This document shows, one piece after another, positions 9,772-19,087 of a stretch of DNA of 64,000 bases. Made by a program: the position numbers and the translations under genes. The notes under the pieces were generated by a model. It was not told the origin of the DNA, searched no databases, and saw only the letters and a program-made list of their open reading frames with translations. Position 1 is the stretch's first letter. Each line of letters opens with the position of its first letter. Origin of the DNA: Chloroflexota bacterium (GTDB lineage: Bacteria; Chloroflexota; UBA11872); the NCBI GenBank assembly GCA_022824865.1, contig JAJDZD010000014.1:42095-106094 (forward strand), given 5' to 3'.

Positions 9772-10206
9772 ATGGCGTACCAACCTGAACGCCCTGTAAT
9801 TGCCGCGGTCAGCGGCCAGCACATGGACGAGGCGGTGGTTACGACGGCGGCCCTGCTGGCGCGCGCTCGCAGCACCTCGGTTCTGCTGCTGCACGTCATC
9901 GAAGTCAGCCACCGGCTGCCCCTGAACGTGTCCAGCGACGAGATGCTTGGCCAGGCCGAAGCCGTGCTGGGTGACGCCCGTCGCCTGCTGCCGTCCAACG
10001 GCGCGCCGGTGCGTACGGAAGTCAAGCAGGCCCGCTCGGCGTTTAGCGCGATCGTCGAAACCAGCCTTGCCGAGGAGGCCGACACGATCGTCGTCGGGGC
10101 GCACCGTTTTCTTGGCGAGCACGACTGCGACCTGGGCCGAACCGCCACCCACGTGCTCCGCCACGCCGTGACGCCGGTCGTGGTCTGCTACGACCCGATA
10201 CGCTAG
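9772..10206 (+). CDS. Universal stress protein UspA family
   Basis: 144 residues with the single-domain Usp fold: VIAAVSGQHMDEAVV at the N-terminus, VLLLHVIEV as second strand, ADTIVVGAHRF near the ATP-binding position, and a hydrophobic last strand TPVVVCYDP. The Gly-rich nucleotide loop (normally G-x2-G-x9-G-S/T) is only partly kept (GAHRFLGEHDCDLGRTATHVL). ATP binding is therefore plausible but not certain. Lies 15 bp after recA and 30 bp before the chosen prs start, suggesting cotranscription. Confidence 0.75.
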   Translation: MAYQPERPVIAAVSGQHMDEAVVTTAALLARARSTSVLLLHVIEVSHRLPLNVSSDEMLGQAEAVLGDARRLLPSNGAPVRTEVKQARSAFSAIVETSLAEEADTIVVGAHRFLGEHDCDLGRTATHVLRHAVTPVVVCYDPIR

Positions 10207-10236
10207 CCCGTGGCGCTGCGCGGACGGGGAATGGGC

Positions 10237-11193
10237 ATGGCGGACGACGGGCTGATGGTCTTCGGGTGCCGTGGGCATCCCGTGCTGACCGACGGCATCT
10301 GTCGCGAACTGGGCTGCCGTCCCGGCGAGATTGAGATCTTTGAGTACGGCAACGACAACACGTTCGTTCGCGTCATGGAAAACGTCCGCGAGGCCGACGT
10401 GTTCGTCGTGCAGACCTCCCAACGTCCGGTCAACCACTCGGTGATGGAACTCTTCATCACCATCGACGCCATGCGCCGAGCCTCGGCGGCTCGGGTGACA
10501 GCCGTGTTGCCGTACTTCCCCTACATGCGGTCGGACAAGAAAGACCAGCCGCGCGTGCCTATTTCCGCCCGGCTGGTGGCGGACCTGCTGGCCACGGCCG
10601 GGGCCGACCGGGTATTGACGCTGGATCTGCACGCGGACCAGATCGGCGGATTCTTCAGCATGCCCAGCGACCACCTCACCGGCATGCCGTTGCTCACCGA
10701 CTACTTTGCCGGGCTTGGCATCGAAGACCTGGTCGTGGTGGGCGATACCGGCCGCATTAAGGCCGCAAGCGAGTGCGCCCGCCGTTTGCGCACGCAGTTG
10801 GCGGTGCTGGACAAGTTTCGCGATCCCATCACCTCAGACGTGACCATCCGCGGCCTGGCCGGCGACGTGCGCGGACGCACCGTGCTCTACGTGGAGGATG
10901 AGGTCGTGACCGGCCAGTCCATTCGCGAAGGCCTGCGCGAAGTCCTGCGCCACAACCCCAAGGCCATCTACGCCGCCTGTGTGCACCCGGTTTTCATCGA
11001 CGCGGCCTACGAACTGATCGAGGACTCTCCCGTTGAGGAAATGGTCGTGACGGACAGCGTGCCGCTGGACCCCGATCGCCCCAGCGGCAAGATCCGCGTG
11101 ATCTCGGTGGCGCGCATGCTGGCCGAAGCGATCCGCCGAATTCACACCGGCGAGTCTGTGAGCGCCCTCTTTTCCGAAGCGGCGGTTCGCTGA
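10237..11193 (+). CDS. prs: Ribose-phosphate pyrophosphokinase, divergent PRPP loop
   Basis: 318 residues. Conserved elements: YFPYMRSDKKDQPRVPISARLVADLL (shortened here to its key residues YFPYxRxDKK and PRVPISA), DLHADQIGGFF, and a phosphoribosyl-binding loop VEDEVVTGQSIREG. Canonical PRPP synthetases usually have D-D-M-x-D-T-G-G-T at this loop, and the GDTGRIKAA segment replaces the usual PDxGG. The enzyme is therefore a PRPP synthetase family member with a shifted loop, and substrate preference may differ. ATG chosen six bases after GGGGA; a GTG nine codons earlier is possible. The stop overlaps the next gene by one base (TGATG). Confidence 0.75.
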   Translation: MADDGLMVFGCRGHPVLTDGICRELGCRPGEIEIFEYGNDNTFVRVMENVREADVFVVQTSQRPVNHSVMELFITIDAMRRASAARVTAVLPYFPYMRSDKKDQPRVPISARLVADLLATAGADRVLTLDLHADQIGGFFSMPSDHLTGMPLLTDYFAGLGIEDLVVVGDTGRIKAASECARRLRTQLAVLDKFRDPITSDVTIRGLAGDVRGRTVLYVEDEVVTGQSIREGLREVLRHNPKAIYAACVHPVFIDAAYELIEDSPVEEMVVTDSVPLDPDRPSGKIRVISVARMLAEAIRRIHTGESVSALFSEAAVR

Positions 11194-12881
11194 TGTCGGC
11201 TTCACGCACGCAACTCACCATCGAGAAGTCCGAAGCCCGCGGCCGGCGCGGCATGGTGGCCACCAAGCACGAGGCCGCGAGCGCGGTGGGCGTGGAGGTG
11301 CTTTCGGCAGGCGGATCGGCCGTGGATGCGGCGGTGGCGGCCGCCCTTGCAGTCGGCGTGGTCGAACCCTGGAGCAGCGGCATTGGCGGCGGCGGGTACG
11401 CCGTCGTAACCGGACCCGACCTGGCTGAAGTCGTGGCCTTCCCGATGCGCTCCGGGTCCGGGTCCACGCCGGACCGGTATCCGCGCGACGGACGCAGCAA
11501 TGTCAGCGCCTTCCTCTGGGACGGCGTAGTCGACGACGCCAACATCCACGGCTACCGGGCCATGGGCGTTCCCGGGGCCGTGGCCGGACTGGGCCTCTTG
11601 CACGAGCGCAAAGGACGACTGCCCTGGCGCGACCTGGTGATCCCTGCGGCGAAGTTGGCTCGCGATGGCTTCGAACTCGGCTGGTTCGACACGATGTACA
11701 TGGAGGGCACCGCGGCCGCCGCCCGGCGTCATCCCGAACTGCAGCGGAACTTCTATCCCGGCGGCGACCCGCCGCAGTCCGACCACATGGAGCGAATCCG
11801 CATCGCCCAACCTGAACTCGCCGGAACGCTGGACGTGTTGGCCGAGGATGGTGTTGAGGCGTTCTACAGGGGCGACATCGCCGCGGCCATCGCCGCAGCC
11901 TGTGCCGAGAACGACGGAGTCATCGAACGCGCCGACTTGGCCGCATACCGACCCAGCGTCTCGCCGCCGCTAACCACCACCTACCGCGGCGCCGAGGTCC
12001 TGACGCCGGGTCCCGGCTGCGCGGGACCCACGACCATCGAGACGCTCAACATCTACGAACGGGCCGCGTCCGCCGGTCTGGCGCACGACGACGTGGAGCG
12101 GCTGCACGCCTACCTCTGGTCGTCCCGCCTCGCCTTTGCCGACCGCTTCGAATTCATGACCGATCCCGAACGGGCCAGTGCCCCCTGGGACGCGCTGGCC
12201 TCGAAGGCGTACGCCGCCACGCGTGCCGGCCAGATCGACGCCGGCGCCCCGCCTCCCGTCCCCAACGCCGGGGATGCCTGGGCCTACCAGGATCCGGCCC
12301 GCGCGCTCGAACGCCAGAAGTCGGAAACCTCGACCACCCACCTCTGCACCGCCGACGCCGACGGCACGCTGGTGTCGCTGACCAACACCCTCGGGGGTGC
12401 CTGGGGTTCGGAAGTCGTGGCGGGCGAGACCGGCATCGTCTGGAACAACGGCATGTTCTGGTTCGATCCCGTGCCCGGGCGCCCGAACTCCGTCGCTCCC
12501 AACCGCACCGGCCTCAACAACATGACGCCCACGATCGTGCGCGCGCCGGACGGCCGCACACTGGCGGTTGGCGCCTCCGGTGGGCGCCGCATCACCAACT
12601 GCCTCACCCAGCTCATCGCGCACGTGTTCGACTTCGGCATGGGCGCCCAGGACGCCGTGGCCGCGCCGCGCCTGGATGCCAGTACCCCCTGGGTCACGGT
12701 GGATCCGCGTTTCGGCGACAAGGCCATCGCCGAGTTGCGGTCGCGCGGCTGGGATGTCCGTGTCCCCGTCTACCCCGGACGCACCGCCTTCGCCAGCCCC
12801 GCCATCATCCTGCGCGATGCCGACGGCGGCCTTGGCGCCGGCGTCGACGTGTTCCACAGCGCCTCCGCCCAGGGCCTCTGA
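11193..12881 (+). CDS. ggt: Gamma-glutamyltransferase family protein
   Basis: 562 residues, typical for unprocessed GGT. The N-terminal region has MVATKHEAASAVGVEVLSAGG, the usual start of the fold. The autoprocessing/nucleophile Thr lies in TTHLCTADADG (about residue 381), followed by SLTNTLGGAWGSEV. The glycine-rich substrate loop GASGGRR is present. Such enzymes self-cleave into two subunits and hydrolyse or transfer gamma-glutamyl groups from glutathione-like compounds. No signal peptide is visible, so it may be cytoplasmic. Translationally coupled to prs by a 1-base stop/start overlap. Confidence 0.88.
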   Translation: MSASRTQLTIEKSEARGRRGMVATKHEAASAVGVEVLSAGGSAVDAAVAAALAVGVVEPWSSGIGGGGYAVVTGPDLAEVVAFPMRSGSGSTPDRYPRDGRSNVSAFLWDGVVDDANIHGYRAMGVPGAVAGLGLLHERKGRLPWRDLVIPAAKLARDGFELGWFDTMYMEGTAAAARRHPELQRNFYPGGDPPQSDHMERIRIAQPELAGTLDVLAEDGVEAFYRGDIAAAIAAACAENDGVIERADLAAYRPSVSPPLTTTYRGAEVLTPGPGCAGPTTIETLNIYERAASAGLAHDDVERLHAYLWSSRLAFADRFEFMTDPERASAPWDALASKAYAATRAGQIDAGAPPPVPNAGDAWAYQDPARALERQKSETSTTHLCTADADGTLVSLTNTLGGAWGSEVVAGETGIVWNNGMFWFDPVPGRPNSVAPNRTGLNNMTPTIVRAPDGRTLAVGASGGRRITNCLTQLIAHVFDFGMGAQDAVAAPRLDASTPWVTVDPRFGDKAIAELRSRGWDVRVPVYPGRTAFASPAIILRDADGGLGAGVDVFHSASAQGL

Positions 12882-12985
12882 GGCCACGTCGAGCCGACAC
12901 GGGCGCCGCCTGTGTTCGAATTCTTCCTGATGAATCGGGTCGCTCGCCGTACTGTTAAGCCGTTGACTCCCTCCACCGATTTCGC

Positions 12986-14458
12986 ATGAAGAATCCAATC
13001 CAAATGACACGTAGAAGACTGCTCACTGCGGCTTTGGGCGGTAGCGCGCTTGCGGTCTTGGCCGCTTGTGGCGAGGACACGCCATCGCCGCCGGCCGAGC
13101 CGGAAGCCTCACGGCCAGTTACGCCGTCAGCAACCTCGCGAGGAACGCAAGCGGCGACTCCGGCCGCGGCCACCGCTGCGCCGCCCTCGGGCCCGCCGGC
13201 CGGAACCCGGCTGCCGGACATCGCGGCCCGCGTGCGGCAAGCGCAAGGGGACGTCGGCATCCTGCCGCCCGCCCCGGTGAGCGCGTCCGGCAGCCCGATC
13301 GAGGTGCCGGCCGACATCCTGGCCGCGCGCGCCGAGCGTCTGATAGCCCTCAGCGACCGCGACCAGCTGTCGGCCACCGCCTGGCGCAACATCGGTTGGA
13401 AGACGGACTTTGATACGTCGCTGGTCAAGTTCGACGAAATCTTCTCGGGCGGCGTGCCCCGCGACGGCATTCCGCCAATCGATGAGCCTAAGTTCACCGA
13501 CTATGCCGAGGCCGTTCAGTTCGTCGCCGGGCGCGAGCCGGTCATCGCACTTCGCGTCAACGGCGAGGCGCGCGCCTATCCCCTCCAGATCCTGACCTTC
13601 CACGAGATTGTCAACGACGTCATCGGCGGACGGCCGGTCGCCGTCACGTTCTGCCCGCTGTGCAACTCGTCGGTCGTGTTCGATCGTGAAGTGCTCGGGT
13701 CGGTCCTGCGCTTCGGCGTCTCCGGCAACCTGCGCAACAGCGACCTCATCATGTGGGACGACGTCACCGAGACCTGGTGGCAGCAGCTGACTGGCGAGGG
13801 CCTGGTTGGCCACCTGGCCGGAGTGACCCTGACGTTCCTGCCATCGCAGTTGATCGCGTTCGACGAGTTCAAGGCCGCCTTTGCGGACGGACAAGTCCTT
13901 TCCCGCGACACGGGTTTCACCCGCCCCTATGGCCGCAATCCGTACGGTGGATACGACACCGTCGACGACCGGCCCTTCCAGTCCGATGGCCGCATTGAGG
14001 AACGACCCTTCCTTTTCCAGGGCCGCCTGGATACGCGCCTGCGGGCGACCGAGCGTGTCGTTGCACTGGAGATCAACGGTGAAGCCGTGGCCTACCCGTT
14101 CACCGAGCTGAGCGAGCAGCGTGTCGTCAACGATGACGTTGGCGGTGAGAAGATCGTCGTGCTCTGGACGCCGAATACGGTGTCGGCGCTGGACAAGACT
14201 TCAATTGCCGACTCCGGCGCGGTTGGGTCGGGTGTGGCATATGGACGCGTGGTCGACGGACGCGAACTGACCTTTGCCGTTCAGGACAATGCGTTCAAGG
14301 ATCAGGAGACAGGATCGACGTGGGACATCACAGGCCGCGCGCTGAGCGGAGAATTGGCCGGCAAGGAGTTGCCGCCGCTGGTGCACGCCAACCACTTCTG
14401 GTTCGCCTGGGCGGCCTTCCGGCCCGCGACGCGCGTATACGCCGCCGCGAACTCCTGA
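12986..14458 (+). CDS. DUF3179 domain lipoprotein (paralogue 1), Tat-type signal
   Basis: 490 residues. The N-terminus carries an Arg-Arg motif and lipobox (TRRRLLTAALGG ... VLAAC, Cys28), indicating an exported, lipid-anchored protein, followed by a Pro/Ala/Thr-rich linker to about residue 75. The DUF3179 core contains the conserved TFCPLCNSSVVF with its two Cys (about residues 223-226), plus ALEINGEAVAYPF in a second repeat. Function of DUF3179 is unknown; CPLC suggests metal or redox binding (inference). Followed immediately by a second DUF3179 gene, with four-base overlap if that gene starts at CTG. Confidence 0.85.
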   Translation: MKNPIQMTRRRLLTAALGGSALAVLAACGEDTPSPPAEPEASRPVTPSATSRGTQAATPAAATAAPPSGPPAGTRLPDIAARVRQAQGDVGILPPAPVSASGSPIEVPADILAARAERLIALSDRDQLSATAWRNIGWKTDFDTSLVKFDEIFSGGVPRDGIPPIDEPKFTDYAEAVQFVAGREPVIALRVNGEARAYPLQILTFHEIVNDVIGGRPVAVTFCPLCNSSVVFDREVLGSVLRFGVSGNLRNSDLIMWDDVTETWWQQLTGEGLVGHLAGVTLTFLPSQLIAFDEFKAAFADGQVLSRDTGFTRPYGRNPYGGYDTVDDRPFQSDGRIEERPFLFQGRLDTRLRATERVVALEINGEAVAYPFTELSEQRVVNDDVGGEKIVVLWTPNTVSALDKTSIADSGAVGSGVAYGRVVDGRELTFAVQDNAFKDQETGSTWDITGRALSGELAGKELPPLVHANHFWFAWAAFRPATRVYAAANS

Positions 14459-15783
14459 ACCGACGAATCGACCGCCGGCGCCTGCTGACCCTGGTGGGGG
14501 CCGCCGGCCTGGCCCTTGCTGGCTGTGACGAGTCGGTCCAGAGCACACCGATCACTCCGCCGCCGGACGATTCGAGCCCGGCCGAAGAGACGCCGTTCGC
14601 GGCGGTGATCCCACCGAACACTTCCGTAGCTGGCGCCGCCGGCCATATGCAGGTTCCGCCCGAAGTTATCGCTGCCCGGCAGGCGACACTAGTGGCCGCC
14701 ACGCCGACCGATCTTCGGCTGGCCGAAATGCTACGCGGCCAGCGTTGGAACACCAGTTTCCAGATAGCCAGCGTTGCTCTTACGGCGCTGCAGACCAGCG
14801 GCCTCGAACGATATCGCGCAGAGCCGATCAGTAGGCCGCGCTACCTCACTGTCGAGGAAGCCGACGCCTTCCTCGACCCGCGAGACCCGGCCATAGCGCT
14901 TTCCGTTGGTTCGCGTGCACGGGCGTATCCCCTGCGATACCTCGTCTGGCATGAGGTCGTCAATGATGTGGTCGGCGGCAAGCCGCTGCTGGTCACCTAC
15001 GACCCGCGGACCAACGCCGTGCAGGTGTTTGAGCGTCGCCTGCTGGGGGCAGCCATAAGCTTCAGCACTGTCGACGCCCTCTACCGGGGCGGACGAGTTT
15101 TGTGGGACACCTTGACCCAGAGTTGGTGGCGTCAATTCACCGGAGAGGCCATCGTCGGCGATTACACCGGTTTGCGGCTTCAGCCGCGCCCGTCCCTCCT
15201 GCTGAGCCACCAGGAGTTCCGGAAGACGTTTGCGGACGGTGAAGTCCTCGGACCCGAAAGCCGTCCTGAGCGCGACGAGTGGTCGACATACGGAGCCACC
15301 AACTATCCCGGCTACGACCGGAACTCGGGTCCACCGCAGGGCTTCAAAGGCGTGTCCGATTCCCGGCTACCGCCGACTGCGCGCGTGCTGGCGCTGAAAC
15401 TGAACGGCCAAGCCGCGGCCTTTGACTTTGGCCACCTGGCCGTCCAGCGTGTCCTGAACGACGAAGTTGGCGGTCAGCCGGTCGTGGCCCTCTGGTCTCC
15501 CGGCGCCCTGTCCGTCTTGGATACTGCCCAGATTGCCGATGCGCGCGACGTAGGGATGGCCGCCGCCCACAGCCGCGAAGCCGACGGCCGCATGCTCTCC
15601 TTCGAATTTGCCGAAGGTGCGTTTCGTGACCGCGAGACTGGCAGCGTCTGGAGCCTGAGCGGACGAGCTATATCCGGCCCGCTGGCCGGCGCGCATTTGC
15701 CGCCGCTCGTGCACAGCACGCCCTTCTGGTGGGCCTGGGCGGCTCACTATCCAGCGACGCGATTGGTGACGAACCCTACGTAG
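14455..15783 (+). CDS. DUF3179-like lipoprotein (paralogue 2), CPLC motif lost, probable CTG start
   Basis: Second DUF3179-like protein, 442 residues if it starts at CTG 14455, whose last two bases plus the next A form the TGA stop of the previous gene. From that codon the protein begins NRRIDRRRLLTLVG ... LALAGC, an Arg-rich signal with lipobox Cys24, just like paralogue 1. No ATG, GTG or TTG exists in frame between 14320 and 14494; the ATG at 14320 would add 45 residues encoded over the previous gene. The core keeps WHEVVNDVVGGKPLLVTY but has DPRTNAVQVF where paralogues have CPLC, so both Cys are gone. Likely a partner or regulatory homologue of paralogue 1. Confidence 0.75.
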   Translation: MNRRIDRRRLLTLVGAAGLALAGCDESVQSTPITPPPDDSSPAEETPFAAVIPPNTSVAGAAGHMQVPPEVIAARQATLVAATPTDLRLAEMLRGQRWNTSFQIASVALTALQTSGLERYRAEPISRPRYLTVEEADAFLDPRDPAIALSVGSRARAYPLRYLVWHEVVNDVVGGKPLLVTYDPRTNAVQVFERRLLGAAISFSTVDALYRGGRVLWDTLTQSWWRQFTGEAIVGDYTGLRLQPRPSLLLSHQEFRKTFADGEVLGPESRPERDEWSTYGATNYPGYDRNSGPPQGFKGVSDSRLPPTARVLALKLNGQAAAFDFGHLAVQRVLNDEVGGQPVVALWSPGALSVLDTAQIADARDVGMAAAHSREADGRMLSFEFAEGAFRDRETGSVWSLSGRAISGPLAGAHLPPLVHSTPFWWAWAAHYPATRLVTNPT

Positions 15784-15842
15784 GTGCGCTCTGGTCGGTT
15801 GCTAGCCTCTAGTCCTCGTATCTATCCCGGCCCATCGCGCTC

Positions 15843-17699
15843 ATGGGTTTTCGGCAGGGGCCTCCGTCGGGGCGCGCGGGCTTTAGTCCCCGCGAGTACC
15901 TCCGCGCCCTCAGCACCACCTTCGCCTACACGCCGCGCGTTTTGGGCATGGTCTGGCAGACCAGCCCCGGACTCACCGCCGGGGTGGCCGCCATTACGGG
16001 AGTCCGGGCTCTCATTCCGGCGGCCACGATCTGGCTGACCAAGCTGGTGATCGACGCGGTCGTCGAGGCCATCGCTAACGGCGGGACCGATGAGGCGGTC
16101 AACCGCGTGATCACGCTGGTGGTGCTGCAACTGGCCCTTGCCCTGGCGGCCACCGCGCTCGACCACGGCGGTAGCGCGCTGCGGGCCATGCTGGGCGACC
16201 GCTTCTCCAACCGCATCAACATCATGATTCTGGAGAAGGCCGAGACCCTGGACCTGGCCTACTTCGAGGACTCGACCTTCTACGACATGCTGGAACGCGC
16301 TCGCCGCGAGGCCAACATGCGCCCGACCGGCCTGGTCACCAACGCTTTTTCCCTGGCCGGCAGCCTCATCCAGCTCATTTCGGTCGCGGCGCTGCTGGCT
16401 TCGCTGGCTTGGTGGATTCTGATCGTGGTGGCGGTCACGTCCATCCCCTACCTGGGCGCGGACATGTGGTTCGCCCGCCTCAGTCACCGCATGCAGTGGC
16501 GTCGCGCCCCGGACGCGCGCCGGCTCTGGTACCTGGGTTACGTGATGACCTCGGACGAGACGGTCAAGGAAGTCCGGCTCTTCGACCTGGGCGGCCACCT
16601 CCTCGATCAGTACCGCCGCACCTTTGCCCGCTTCTACCGCGAAAACCGCAAGCTTACGATCTCGCGGGAGAGCGTCACCTTCGTCCTGGGCATCTTGTCG
16701 GCGGGCACCGCCTCGGGCCTCTACATTTTCGTGGCGCTGGCCACCATCGCCGGCCGGCTGACGCTGGGCGACCTGACGCTCTATCACCAGGCGCTGGTCC
16801 AGACCCAGGACCGCCTGCGCATGATCTTCGCCAGCGTCAACTCGATGTACGAAGCCAACCTGTTTCTCACCAATCTGTTCGACTTCCTCGCCTTCGAGCC
16901 GGACATTCGCCCCGATCCCGGCCGGCGCGCTGTGCCTAGGCCGATCAAAGACGGGATTGAGCTCCGCGACGTCAACTTCGCCTATCCGGGCGTCCGCGAG
17001 CCGGTGCTGCGCGGCATCAATCTGAAAGTGAACTCCGGCGAGACCATCGCCCTGGTCGGCGCCAACGGCGCGGGCAAGACCACCATCGTCAAGCTGCTGA
17101 CCCGGCTCTACGACCCATCCGCGGGCCGCGTGTTGATCGACGGGCGCGACATGCGCGTCTACGACGTGGCCAGCATTCGCAGCCAGATCGGCGCGATCTT
17201 CCAGGACTTCGTGCGCTACCACGCCACCGCCGGCGACAACATCGGCTACGGCAACCTGCCGCTGAAGGACACGCCCGGCCTGGTCGAGTCGGCCGCCCAC
17301 CGCAGCGGCGCCGCCGAGGCTATCGAGGGCCTGCCCCGCACCTACGACACCACCCTGGGCCGCTGGTGGGGCGATGGCACCGAACTTTCAGGCGGCGAAT
17401 GGCAGAAGATCGCCCTGGCCCGCGGCTACATGCGCGACGCCCAGCTACTGATCCTGGACGAACCCACCTCGTCTCTCGACGCCCGCTCCGAGTACGAGGT
17501 CTTCCAGCGCTTCAAGGAACTCGTGGCCGGACGCATGGCCGTGCTGATCTCGCACCGCTTCTCCACCGTACGCATGGCCGACCGCATCTACGTGATCGAG
17601 GACGGCCGCGTCTCCGAGCACGGCACCCACGAGGAACTCATCGCCCTCGACGGCACCTACGCCACCTGGTTCGGCATGCAGGCGTCGGCCTACCAATAG
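15843..17699 (+). CDS. ABC transporter, fused transmembrane and ATPase domains
   Basis: 618 residues. The transmembrane domain spans about residues 40-330 with hydrophobic segments around 50-80, 90-120, 165-200 and 280-310. The ATPase domain has Walker A GANGAGKTT (~406), Q-loop FQDFVRY, signature LSGGEWQK (~515), Walker B LLILDEPTS (~535) and the switch His in LISHRFSTVRMADR. This is a half-transporter exporter that should work as a homodimer. The signature LSGGEWQ and layout resemble lipid/peptide exporters with unknown cargo. Preceded by the DUF3179 pair (60 bp gap) and followed by a peroxiredoxin gene. Confidence 0.88.
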   Translation: MGFRQGPPSGRAGFSPREYLRALSTTFAYTPRVLGMVWQTSPGLTAGVAAITGVRALIPAATIWLTKLVIDAVVEAIANGGTDEAVNRVITLVVLQLALALAATALDHGGSALRAMLGDRFSNRINIMILEKAETLDLAYFEDSTFYDMLERARREANMRPTGLVTNAFSLAGSLIQLISVAALLASLAWWILIVVAVTSIPYLGADMWFARLSHRMQWRRAPDARRLWYLGYVMTSDETVKEVRLFDLGGHLLDQYRRTFARFYRENRKLTISRESVTFVLGILSAGTASGLYIFVALATIAGRLTLGDLTLYHQALVQTQDRLRMIFASVNSMYEANLFLTNLFDFLAFEPDIRPDPGRRAVPRPIKDGIELRDVNFAYPGVREPVLRGINLKVNSGETIALVGANGAGKTTIVKLLTRLYDPSAGRVLIDGRDMRVYDVASIRSQIGAIFQDFVRYHATAGDNIGYGNLPLKDTPGLVESAAHRSGAAEAIEGLPRTYDTTLGRWWGDGTELSGGEWQKIALARGYMRDAQLLILDEPTSSLDARSEYEVFQRFKELVAGRMAVLISHRFSTVRMADRIYVIEDGRVSEHGTHEELIALDGTYATWFGMQASAYQ

Positions 17700-17755
17700 C
17701 CAGCCGGGGCCCCGGCCCGTACGATCGCAGCCAGAACTTCTGTGGGAGGCGAGTG

Positions 17756-18223
17756 ATGTCTGAAACAGCAACGTTGAAGGTCGGCGACGAGGCCCCCGAT
17801 TTCGAGCTTCCTTCGAAACCCAGGGGCGAGGAGCCGTTCAAGCTGAGCGACCATCGCGGTTCGACGGTCGTCATCAATTTCGTGCCGGCGGCCTTCTCGC
17901 CGACGTGCAGCAATCAACTCCCGATCATCGAGGAGAAGCTGGCCGGGCTCGCCGACACGGTGACGGTCGCGATCTCCACTGACAACGGCTGGTCGCAGCA
18001 GGCTTGGGCCGAGCAGACGGGCGTGAGCTATCCCGTGCTGAGCGATTTCAACCCGCTGGGGGCGACGGCCAGCGCCTACGGCGTGCTGTTGGAAGGCATG
18101 AACATCGCCAACCGCGTGGTCATCGTGGTCGACGCCGATGGCAAGGTCGCCCACATCGAGACTGCTCCGGACGTGCCGGAACTGCCTGACTACGACCCGG
18201 TCATGGCCTGTCTATCGGGCTAG
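17756..18223 (+). CDS. Peroxiredoxin, AhpC/TSA family (AhpE/BCP-like)
   Basis: 155 residues. Peroxidatic Cys51 lies in FVPAAFSPTCSNQLP, the AhpE/BCP-like context of a thioredoxin-fold peroxiredoxin. The usual Glu after the Cys is replaced by Asn-Gln. A second Cys close to the C-terminus (VMACLSG) could act as resolving residue. Start ATG is preceded by GGGAGG at 8 bases. Reduces peroxides in the cytoplasm. It is distinct from the selenocysteine-type peroxiredoxin at 20881-21339, so the organism carries a Cys and a candidate Sec version within 3.5 kb. Confidence 0.88.
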   Translation: MSETATLKVGDEAPDFELPSKPRGEEPFKLSDHRGSTVVINFVPAAFSPTCSNQLPIIEEKLAGLADTVTVAISTDNGWSQQAWAEQTGVSYPVLSDFNPLGATASAYGVLLEGMNIANRVVIVVDADGKVAHIETAPDVPELPDYDPVMACLSG

Positions 18224-18263
18224 GCCCAGGGGCGTCAGATGCCGTAGACCGGCTCGCCGCGCC

Positions 18264-18956
18264 CTACCTGGAACTCGGCTTCGGCAGGAACGGGATCAGC
18301 GAGTTGGCCAGCGCCGAGATGTTCCGGCTCTGCACCCATACGGTGCCCATGCCGCGGAACTTCATTACCAGGCCCTCGCCGCCGCCGATCAGCGAGCGGA
18401 TGCCGCCCACCTTGCCGATGCTGTAGTCCACGCCCTCCGTGAACGCCACCATGTGGCCGGTGTCCACCACCAGTTCGGAGCCGTGCGTGATCTCCAGCTC
18501 CTTGACCGCTCCGTAGGAGTCGAACCAGATCGTGCCGCCGCCGCTGTCGGCGTAGGCCCGCAGCAGGAACAGCCCCTCGCCGCTGAACAAGCCGCGCCCG
18601 CCCGAGAATCTGGTGTCCAACTCCACGTCGCCGCTGGAGGCCAGGAAGGAGCCTGACTGGACGATGAGGCTTTCGCCGCCGCGCAGTTCATGACCCACGA
18701 TGTCCCCGGGCACCGGTGGGGCGAGACTCACCCAGCCGTTGCCGGGGCCGTGGCAGGTAAAGGTGTTCACGAAGAACGACTCGCCCCCGACCATGCGCTT
18801 GATGCCGCCGAAGATGCCGCCACTGCCCATGCCGGTGGTCATCTCCACGTCCTGCTGCGCCACCATGGCCCCCGGCTCCGCCTTCACCGACTCGCCGCTG
18901 GAGAGTTCCAGCGTCAGCATCGTGTAGGCCGGGTTGTACTCGATCTCGGTCCGCAT
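18264..18956 (-). CDS. AIM24/TIGR00266 family protein
   Basis: 230 residues, glycine-rich double-stranded beta-helix repeats. Family signatures seen: LELSSGESVKAEPGAMVAQ near the N-terminus, MTTGMGSGGIFGGIKRMVGGESFF, and near the end GLVMKFRGMGTVWVQSRN. Bacterial members form trimers; function is unknown. Yeast Aim24 is a mitochondrial membrane-organisation factor. The start was placed at MRTEIEYNPAY because the conserved fold begins there. Transcribed alone, convergent with the peroxiredoxin gene and divergent from the aldolase gene. Confidence 0.85.
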   Translation of the reverse strand: MRTEIEYNPAYTMLTLELSSGESVKAEPGAMVAQQDVEMTTGMGSGGIFGGIKRMVGGESFFVNTFTCHGPGNGWVSLAPPVPGDIVGHELRGGESLIVQSGSFLASSGDVELDTRFSGGRGLFSGEGLFLLRAYADSGGGTIWFDSYGAVKELEITHGSELVVDTGHMVAFTEGVDYSIGKVGGIRSLIGGGEGLVMKFRGMGTVWVQSRNISALANSLIPFLPKPSSR

Positions 18957-19087
18957 ACATGAATCTCCAGGTTCGCTCGCTACAGCCAGTGTAGGCGCGT
19001 AATTCAGTCCCACGTCCGACTGACAGCCCCCCATCCGTGCGTAACAATCGACCCAGCTTTGTGTCGCTTCACCAGAAGAGGTCTCCC

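Noticed and set aside
9058..10674. A 538-codon minus-strand frame across recA, usp and prs
   Set aside because: Low-complexity His/Arg/Gly/Val composition typical of antisense frames in GC-rich genes; the plus-strand genes are certain.
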